In this document: positions 56,876 through 64,000 of the stretch, piece by piece
How the letters are laid out: each line of letters opens with the position of its first letter
Numbering within the stretch: position 1 is the stretch's first letter
Assembly: GCA_039000515.1 (NCBI GenBank)
Contig: JBCFYV010002255.1
Location: forward strand, 22,117,963 to 22,181,962
Source: Timema cristinae
Taxonomy: Eukaryota > Arthropoda > Insecta > Phasmatodea > Timematidae
DNA length: 64,000 bases
Direction of reading: 5' to 3'
Made by a program: the position numbers and the translations under genes
The notes under the pieces: generated by a model
What the model was told of the DNA's origin: nothing
Databases searched by the model: none
What the model saw: only the letters and a program-made list of their open reading frames with translations

Positions 56876-57290
56876 GGGGAGCCTCGGTGGTTTTGGGGTA
56901 AAGTTCTCTTTTCAGGACCCTATATTCACGGGCTCTAACTCAGCTGAGGTCAAATGATTTCTTACTGAGCGATGGGAATCCGTGGCACAACTTCCTACAG
57001 ATTGGAAGTAAAACCTTTGGTCCAATGACCATTGTGGCTTGTATAAGATCCCTATTGAGTATGTGAAAATATCTTCCCAGCAAAATTTGTAGGCTCTTTC
57101 TTACTCACTCGTAGAAATCCTGTGCGAAAAACAACGGGAAACTACCTCACTTTTAGGACTTATTTAGGAAATGTGCTTTATCCCAGATGGTGCGGGCATG
57201 ACTAACCGGTATAATGGCTGAGTGCATACCTAACTCCAGATGAATTGGAAGTACATAAGGACTAACCTGTGGGCTGATTTACTCATTATT
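56876..57290 (+). repeat. Possible unclassified repeat
   Basis: Begins gagcctcggtggttttgggg, which looks tRNA-head-like, and includes tgtgcgaaaaacaacgggaa and gcgggcatgactaaccgg. No second copy exists in the window, so the boundaries are a guess. Confidence 0.3.
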
Positions 57291-57558
57291 TTTTAGAGTA
57301 ACCGTGGAATTTGATTTGTATAAATTACCAGCGGTTTAAAAATATGTTTCACAATGTTAAACAAAAAGCGGGCACATAAATTTGCTTCAAACTTCAATCT
57401 TGGAATATTTGAAGTTGCTTCAGGAAAAAATTAGTATATTTTTTTAGCTTTGATGTACCGCACCAGCGTCGGACTGAATAAGTAATCCATTTTTTTTTCT
57501 CACAACGTGCGTAGGTCTACCCTAAGCAAAGCAGTGCGTTGCAAAAAAAAAAAAATTG
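57291..57558. other. Unassigned sequence
   Basis: T-runs and A-runs (57490-57499, 57543-57555). No gene. Confidence 0.3.
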
Positions 57559-58376
57559 TTAAGATGGAAGTTTAAGGAAAGAGGGTTAAGGGCAGTGCTT
57601 TCGCAGCTTTAACAACAACAGTGTTTTGGACAAAATAAATAAAATATTGCTCCAGTAGAAACATATAGTATATTTTATTTTACATGGTGATATCAACAGT
57701 TGTTGAATATCTGTCATAAGCATAGCGGCATTAGATGAGAAACTTTCTAAATAAGAGAAAAAGTGGTCACTAAATTCTAGGACAACCCGTCTCGGTGGTG
57801 TAGTTGGCTAACGCGCTTGTCGTGTTGAGCTTGACTACTGAGGACGGGGAGATCGAGGTTCGAATATCGGTCGGGTGAACTGGGGGTGGTTTTTCCTAAA
57901 TAGATTTCCACTCTCCCTCCACGCAAATGCGGGTTCACTTCTTCTAATTCAACCTTCCCAATTCCTAAATCCACTAACGTAATTAGTACTTAGAGCGTAT
58001 AACCCAACGGGTAGTAAGACGCGGTGATAAATATTAATATTATTATTAATTATGCCAGGCCTCCACCGTGGTTCGGATTCCACTTTAAACTGTAGGTCCT
58101 TCATTTCATCTCACAATCACCTACCATTACACATTAGCGTAAGTGCGTATAACCCGAATGGGTAGTAAGACGCGGTACTAATAATAATAATAATATTATT
58201 AATTCTAGGACACTCTTGACGATATTCAACAACTGCAGATGTCACCATGTGAAGAGAATTAAATTCTATTTTTATACTGAAGCAATAATTGATCTATTTT
58301 GACCTAAAATACGTTTTAGATATAAAAACTGCAAAAACACGGACCTATTCTCACGTTTCCTACACTCTAACCTTAA
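57559..58376. mobile_element. F foldback element with nested SINE composite
   Basis: Left half from ttaagatgg through gatatcaacagttgttgaat to aaattctaggaca (57784). The right half resumes at 58201 and ends acactctaaccttaa. Joining the halves at the TSD restores a ~390-bp element. Confidence 0.85.
57785..58200 (+). mobile_element. SINE-A plus truncated SINE-B between one pair of 12-bp TSDs
   Basis: SINE-A (gtctcggtggtgtagttggc to gggtagtaagacgcggtg, AT-rich end near 58044) is followed at 58050 by the SINE-B body (caggcctccaccgtggttcg), the common tail and (AAT)n. aattctaggaca is exact at 57773-57784 and 58201-58212. No TSD is seen between the two SINEs. Confidence 0.92.
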
Positions 58377-58430
58377 GTGTACTGTCAACTTAAAAAGTGG
58401 TGGAACACTGCACTATTTTTATATCTTGCC
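58377..58430. other. Unassigned
   Basis: Short, nothing recognised. Confidence 0.2.
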
Positions 58431-58745
58431 CTGTGTAGATACAGCCACTGAGGTGTCATTAGTTCAAATCCCAACCGGCTCAAAGTCTTTAGTTATAAAC
58501 TTGATGTGGCTGAGGCAAGAAAGATACGGAGATCATTATAAATGCTGACTCAGGATCTAATATTTATCTGTTTCTGAAGACACAACAGTGACATCAGTGA
58601 AAGCATCACTCTCCCAAAAGACTGTAGCGTGCACTGAGAGTGGTTTTCACTAAATGGTTTCCCAATCTATCACCACTCAAATGTAGCTCAATATTATCTT
58701 CTCAGATCCTAGCCAAAATCAAATAAATATACGGATAAATCGTAT
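58431..58745 (+). repeat. SINE-C relic, expanded
   Basis: B box (tagttcaaatcccaaccgg) at 58459-58480 and body (gagtggttttcactaaatgg, tatcaccactcaaatg) at 58640-58685, with about 140 bp of other sequence between. Confidence 0.4.
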
Positions 58746-58777
58746 GTGGTGAGGTGCACTTTACACACATACACAAA

Positions 58778-58779
<2 letters not shown>

Positions 58780-58824
<45 letters not shown>

Positions 58825-59109
58825 GCACCGGGTCTTACTACCCGTTCGGGTTATACGTACTTACGCTAATGTGTAAGGATAGGGTGATTGTGAGATGAAA
58901 TGGAGGACCTACAGTTTAACGTGGAATCCGAACCACGGTGGAGGCCTGGCATTCCTCACATTCACAAGTTGTGATCAATACACGCCTTGTCAGAGGTGAA
59001 GGAAGGCTTTGGTAATCAGATAGATCTGTGCTGGGACCGAGGATTGAACCTCGGACCCCTCGGCACAGAAGTCTGACACCTTACCCCCTAGACCACCAGG
59101 TCACCGGAC
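58780..59109 (-). mobile_element. SINE-B full length with 9-bp TSD
   Basis: (ATT)n, reversed tail (gggtcttactacccgttcgg), body, B box (gaggattgaacctcgg) and head (ctagaccaccaggtcacc). TSD acacaaata at 58771-58779 and 59110-59118. Confidence 0.93.
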
Positions 59110-59118
59110 ACACAAATA

Positions 59119-59815
59119 AAGAACCGATCAAAGGTTTTTTAACGCCAGTGCTATCATTCCAATGAAAGAGAACTTATTAATATCCCAATAGTATCCTTAA
59201 CAGATCATGATTCAGTGTACTTTTGACCAGTTTAGATATTTACTGACTGGCTTAGGGTGTGTTGATCTAAAGTTAAGTAATTTTGCTGGTCGTACACTAT
59301 TTGATCTAGCCTTGCGCTTACGATGTGTTGTGGATAAACAGTCCATAAGGCCTCGATCCCAAATCTGTTGGCACGTTATTCTGTATGTCAAGTTCATCTA
59401 TCCTGGCTTTCCGGTGACGGTAGGTTAGGGTTATATCCACGGTTAGGTGTATTGAGGGTGATTATACCTGAATGTTTTTACACTCTACCTCCTCGTAAAT
59501 GAGCTTTAATTTCTTCTTAATTTTATCTACCTTATATCTATATTATTTGTGTAATTGTGTCTTTATTCCATACAGATTGTAAGACGTAATGGGGGAAAAA
59601 AAAGTTTGTCTCTACCGGTAATTGAACCCGTGACCCCAAAATATTGTAGACAATCACTGCCAACATTGCTTAGGTGTGTTTTATTAAGATTAAATCAGTT
59701 TGTAAGTCATGCGCTTGCTTATATGATTTTATCTTCAAACTTGGGAAAGGCAATGCCAAGACGTCACATCGGTGGTCAAATGGTCTAAAAGACTTCACTC
59801 TCGTAATATATATTT
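59119..59815. other. Unassigned sequence
   Basis: Frames at 59207-59428 (plus) and 59212-59397 (minus) overlap in a mixed-composition stretch. Neither has a motif. A T-arm-like ggtaattgaacccgtgac sits at 59616-59633. Confidence 0.4.
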
Positions 59816-60068
59816 TTATTTCCTACCACCACGTCTTACTACCCATTTAGGTAATCAGCTTATGTACTAATTACGCTAATATCCTAAGGGATTATGAAGG
59901 CTATACTTTTAGGAAATTCCCCCGAATTTGCGTGGAGGAAAAGTGTAAAACCATTTAGGAAAATCCACCCTTAGTACACTCGACCGAGAATCGAACCTTG
60001 ATTTATCCGGCATTGGTAGTCTAGTCTACTTCCAGAGTGACGCGTTGGACCACGTGGCCACTGAAGCA
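59816..60068 (-). mobile_element. SINE-C full length (left half of a head-to-head pair)
   Basis: Reversed tail (accaccacgtcttactaccc), body (gcgtggaggaaaagtg), B box (gagaatcgaaccttg) and head (gcgttggaccacgtggccac). Confidence 0.85.
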
Positions 60069-60084
60069 GATTCCTCTTTAAATA

Positions 60085-60300
60085 GACTGCACTGCCAATG
60101 ACGGGATATCGGGGATCATATCCTGGTCGGGTGTATCGGATTTTTTTTTTTTTAAATGGTTTTTCACTCTTTCTCTCTCTCTCCACACAAATTCCGACAC
60201 ACTTCCTCTGAATTCAGCTTCCCTCATTTTGGATCTATTAGCCTAATTAGTACAGATGCGTACAATCCAAACGGGTTGATAAAACGTGGTGCTAAGTAAA
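60085..60300 (+). mobile_element. SINE-C, 5'-truncated (right half of a head-to-head pair)
   Basis: Starts in the head (tagactgcactgccaatgac), then tatcctggtcgggtgtatcg, body (gtttttcactctttctctc) and tail (ccaaacgggttgataaaacg). About 17 bp from the facing copy. Confidence 0.75.
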
Positions 60301-60561
60301 ATGAATGGTATCTATGTCCCTTATAAGTTTTTTGAATTGATTTTTTTTTGTTCATCCCTGCCTAAGTGTCTCTTAGCAATGTTTTGTACGGTACAATGAG
60401 AGCAAGGTGAGGTGAGGTGAGGAGGAGAGAGCAACCTATTACTCCAAGACCTCGTTAAACTGCTCGGCCTCGCTGGCTCTCTCACTGACATCTCACACTC
60501 CCTGCAATAGTTTTGTTGGGAGGATAGAGAATACCAAGGAACTCGTTAAAAGTTTTCTCTA
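60301..60561. other. Unassigned, GC-richer patch
   Basis: gaggtgaggtgaggaggaga (60408-60427) and tggctctctcactgacatct (60475) are loosely inverted. No gene. Confidence 0.35.
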
Positions 60562-61553
60562 CGCCTTTTATTTACATACATACATACATACATTCATAGA
60601 TAGATACATACATACATACACACATGCATGCATGTATACATACATACATACATATATACATACATAATACATACTACATACATACATACTACATACATAC
60701 ATACATCATCATATACATACATAACATACATACATGCATGCATACATTATACATACATACATACATACATACATACATACATACATACATACATACATAC
60801 ATACATACACATATGCATGACATATCATACATACATACATACATACATACATACATACATACATACATACATACATACATAATACATACATACATACATA
60901 CATACATACATACATACATACATACATACATACATACATGCATACATACATACATACATACATACATACATACATACATACATACATACATACATACATA
61001 CATACATACATAAATGCATACATACATACATACATACATACATACATCATGCATGCATACATAATATACATACATACATACTAAACATATATACTACATA
61101 CATACATACATACACTACATAACAACATACATACATACATAGATACATACATACATACATACATAAATGCATACATACATAATACATACATACATACATA
61201 CATACATACATACATACATACATACATGCATACATACATATATACATACATACATACATACATACATACATACATAGATACATACATACATACATACATA
61301 CATAAATCATACATACATACATACATACATGATCATACATACATACATTATACATACATAACATACATACATACATACATACATACATACATTACATACA
61401 TACATACATCTACATACATACATACATAGATACATACATACATAGATACATAAATGCATACATACATACATACATACATACATAGATACATACATACATA
61501 CATAGATACATATAATGCATACATACATACATACATACATACATACATACATA
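60562..61553. repeat. ~1-kb (CATA)n microsatellite
   Basis: Nearly continuous tetranucleotide CATA with variants (CATG, TAGA, missing bases). All apparent long frames here are repeats of HTYI or MYVC and are not genes. It joins the LINE 3' end at 61554 without a gap. Confidence 0.97.
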
Positions 61554-62125
61554 ATCACGCCATTCCCTTACGGGGTAGGCAAAATACCATGCAAATAGCT
61601 CAAAGAAACAACTCTGTACTTAATCCATCCTCACTATCTTTCTCAATACTTCTCTATCTTTGCATACTCCCCTCGCTTCAACAACATCCATACACAGAGT
61701 TATGAATGATCATTTATTCTTAAAACTTTTAATGTATCTCTTTTTCACTCACTCATCTACATCTAGCCACATGTTACATGGCCTAACCCTTTCTTTGTAT
61801 CTATACACTCTACCTTCATATATTTGCTTCGTAGCTTGAGCCACACCCATCCTCTCAACATGCATAAACCAAAGTAAGACACTTCTTTCATATTAACCTA
61901 CCGAATTTAATTTGAAACCTCACTCCTTCAGAACCCATTCATAACTGACTCTGTCCATAAAATTTTTTATATCTCCTAGATAACTAATTCTAAACCTATT
62001 AAACTTTCACTCGTGTTTTTTCTGACAAACCCACGATTCACATACATAAAACAATGTTGAAATCAACACATTTTTATAAACAGCCATTTTTTCCTCTTTC
62101 GATACTACTTTATTCTTTAGATAAG
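61554..62125 (-). pseudogene. LINE ORF2 C-terminal fragment and 3' end (lineage 4)
   Basis: Minus strand from 62095: EEKMAVYKNVLISTLFYVCE then SWVCQKKHE (family: K-AVYxxVLLPTLLYGCETW), FMDRVSYEWVLKE, then HVERMGVAQATKQIYEGRV, and WLDVDE (family GRP-RWLDDV). Stops and frameshifts occur. The 3' end, ccccgtaagggaatggcgtg, leads straight into (TATG)n, the reverse of the CATA tract. 5'-truncated, dead. Confidence 0.87.
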
Positions 62126-62142
62126 TTCTAAAATAAAGTTAT

Positions 62143-62445
62143 TCAGGTGGAGTGAAAGGGTGGACTAGTTAAGGTAATTTTGAAGTGTTTTTTTTTTTAC
62201 ATAAAAAAACTTTTTTTCTTAACAAATAAAATATTGTTCAAGTAGATACATGTAGCTATATTTTCTTCACTTCGAAAGGTCTATCCAAATTTTGCTAAGT
62301 CCATTACAGATAATCAAGATTGTTGATATCACCTCGTGTATAAAACTAAACTTTATGTTCTTACTAGAGCAATATTTTAATCATGGCCAAAAATAATGTT
62401 GCTATAAAAATAGAAAAACACTGCCCTTGACTCAAGTTATATTTA
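62143..62445. mobile_element. Degenerate F element
   Basis: aaataaaatattgttcaagt, ttttcttcac, ttgttgatatcacctcgtgt, ctagagcaatattttaatca and tgctataaaaatagaaaaac follow the F order. Termini are blurred. Confidence 0.6.
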
Positions 62446-62504
62446 TTTAGGATATTATTACTATTGCTTTTACATTTAAAACAAGGGCACTTTTATTTAT
62501 TTAT

Positions 62505-62700
62505 TTATTTATTAATGTACCACATCTAACCACCCATTCAGACTATCCATACTTTTACAACAATTGGATAAGAATGAGAAAGGTAGAATTTAGAGAAAAT
62601 GTACTCACATTTTTTGTGAGGGTGATTAGTAAATAATTTAGGAAAAAAACACCCTAAGACACAGGTCTGGTATTCAAAGCTTTGCCTCAATTTCCCCAAA
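62505..62700 (-). repeat. SINE-C, degenerate (left half of a probable head-to-head pair)
   Basis: Reversed tail (ccacatctaaccacccattc), body (agagaaaatgtactcacat, ggaaaaaaacacccta) and a B box relic (ggtattcaaagc). Confidence 0.5.
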
Positions 62701-62734
62701 AAATCAAGACGAAGCTGACTCCTCAGTTTGCGTG

Positions 62735-62890
62735 CCCACCTGTGTGGTTACACAAGAGCTTACTAACCAAAGGGGGCTTCCCACTTTTATTCTCACAGTG
62801 GAGTTTCTTGTGTTTTTTTATCACACAAATGCGGGTGCACTTACTCTAAGCAGACTTCCTAAATCTTGTCTTCAGGTAGTAAGCCATTAC
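62735..62890 (+). repeat. SINE-C, degenerate (right half of a probable head-to-head pair)
   Basis: cccacctgtgtggttacac (head), body (cacacaaatgcgggtgcact) and tail relic (gtcttcaggtagtaagcc). Confidence 0.45.
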
Positions 62891-63671
62891 TAGATTAAGT
62901 ATTAATGTGCTAAGACAAAAGTATTTAAAAAAAGTTTTTATTACTTATATACCCCTTGAATTGGAATGAAATAAAATTCAAGATCTTTTCCAAATTTAAA
63001 ATTTGAAAATCTGGTGTTTTTATCGTAGTTGCTCAACCCAATACAGGTAAATAATTTAGAAACACATGACCACATTCTAATACAGTAAAAAAATGTTTGA
63101 AATGGGGGTACACTTTATGCCATAAAGTACCTTCACCATCCTTACTCCATTTATCATTTTATTAAATAGCTTCTGAATAAAACATCCGAAGAGAAGATTA
63201 ATTTATGTTTTTGTATCGATTATGCTAAAAACTTGTTGAAGTTAGTGTTCAAAGAGAACGGAGCGAACCAACGGTAACTTATGTCATTCCAAAGTTTACC
63301 ATGCCCAGCAAACCACGCGTCCCATATTTCATCATCTGTCTCATCTTTCAGCCTTGTTTTATGGTTCAAGCCGAATGGTGGCGGACATACGCGAAAGAGA
63401 GAGCCGAAGATGTGGTTGCTCGTCAAGTAGGTTGGGAAGAATAAAAAGTAGTCGTTTCGGCGGGAAAGACAAAAATACTGTTGAAGACCAATTTTATATC
63501 CGCACTGTCATATTTTAAGTGAAGTCTGTTTCTTGTTTTGATATATTTGTAGATTTTTCAAAATAGAAGGTAGCTTGATTTGTGTCCATAACTCTGAGAG
63601 ATTATCAGAATTATTTTTACTTTCAAGTTTTGGATTGTTCTCAAAAGATGGCATGTTTCATAAGTCAAAAC
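62891..63671. other. Unassigned sequence with a GC-richer minus-strand frame
   Basis: The frame 63426-63220 (minus, 68 codons) reads with balanced composition (LKDETDDEIWDAWFAGHGKL). I recognise no family. It could be a fragment of an unknown gene or transposon ORF. Confidence 0.35.
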
Positions 63672-63877
63672 TATGGGTCAATTTCATAATCAGACTTAAT
63701 ACGTTTTAAGTGCGGTGCTGTAATAAATCCGAGACGACATCTACCTAAACTCGGATGAAATAGGCTTGCTTTGCGTACTAAACTGGCCCATTCCATTCCG
63801 GTCTAGGTAGTTGCCATCTTGTATTTCGTGTAGCACCACACTTGACGCGTAATAAGTCTGACTATGAAACTGGGCCA
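63672..63877. mobile_element. Element G, hairpin MITE of ~206 bp
   Basis: The left arm (gggtcaatttcataatcaga, cttaatacg, aagtgcggtgct) is the imperfect reverse complement of the right arm (agcaccacacttgacgcg, aataagtctgactatgaaa, ctgggcc). Arms are about 50 bp. Non-coding. Superfamily unknown. Confidence 0.75.
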
Positions 63878-64000
63878 TTGATGGTATATCTATAATTGTA
63901 GCAAAATGATAGCAATTTACTAAGTATCCCCTTAAAAAAACAGTTTTAAAGAATTTTAGGTGGTAACTACATTACTTAAGTAAGCAGTGCATGAATTTTC

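Noticed and set aside
57777..57974. 65-codon minus-strand frame with [11 protein letters not shown]
   Set aside because: It is the reverse translation of SINE-A. Useful as a repeat marker, not a gene.
60624..61558. Long open frames on both strands (up to 129 codons) of HTYI or MYVC repeats
   Set aside because: They are translations of the (CATA)n tract and are open in several phases at once. Not genes.
63220..63426. 68-codon minus-strand frame of balanced composition
   Set aside because: No motif or second copy in the window. Kept only as a note in the unassigned stretch.

Overview
The window looks like AT-rich, intergenic or heterochromatin-like nuclear DNA of an arthropod, most likely an insect. 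Reasons: no open reading frame reads as a host protein, hundreds of bases of simple repeats, many tRNA-derived SINEs with target-site duplications (TSDs), broken non-LTR retrotransposon (LINE) ends, small terminal-inverted-repeat elements (MITEs, hAT-like), a Helitron-like end and a short (TTAGG)4 tract, the usual insect telomere motif. Peptides read through the SINEs (for example [11 protein letters not shown] on the minus strand near 57.9 kb) remind me of repeat-derived predicted proteins of stick insects (Timema). That is unverified memory, not evidence from this window.

No host protein-coding gene, rRNA or functional tRNA could be supported. The only recognisable coding matter is five decayed LINE ORF2 C-terminal fragments (14.0, 24.6-25.1, 33.9-34.2, 51.2-51.6 and 61.55-62.1 kb).

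Repeat families named here: SINE-A, SINE-B and SINE-C have different tRNA-like heads but one common 3' tail ending in (AAT)n. SINE-D is a separate tRNA-headed element. R is a ~560-bp element ending in TTAA with ~20-bp inverted repeats. F is a ~370-390-bp foldback element also ending in TTAA. H is a TA-flanked small hairpin element. There are also several hAT-like elements, element T (610 bp) and element G (206 bp).

Layout. 0-11 kb: R and F elements, a three-unit satellite at 5 kb, nested SINE-B copies and element T inside an R copy. 11-12 kb: a polypyrimidine tract and a GC-rich patch. 12-16.2 kb: SINE-A, three hAT-like elements (one carrying a nested H element) and a LINE fragment. 16.4-23.2 kb: F elements, a SINE-C pair, a long (TA)n tract and SINE-A. 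24-29.4 kb: a LINE fragment, a satellite related to the one at 5 kb but inverted, and a ~1.2-kb minisatellite. 30-45 kb: nested SINE/MITE blocks, a Helitron-like element and a hAT-like element that splits a SINE. 46-48.4 kb: an R element split by two SINEs, then a 74-bp tandem array. 50-60.3 kb: more R, F and SINE copies, a tRNA-arm palindrome and a second minisatellite. 60.5-62.1 kb: a 1-kb (CATA)n tract joined to a LINE 3' end. 63.7 kb: a hairpin MITE.

The nesting gives a relative history: R and F elements were in place first and SINEs landed in them later. Most clean TSDs belong to SINE-A and SINE-B, which are therefore the youngest layer; SINE-C copies are more decayed.
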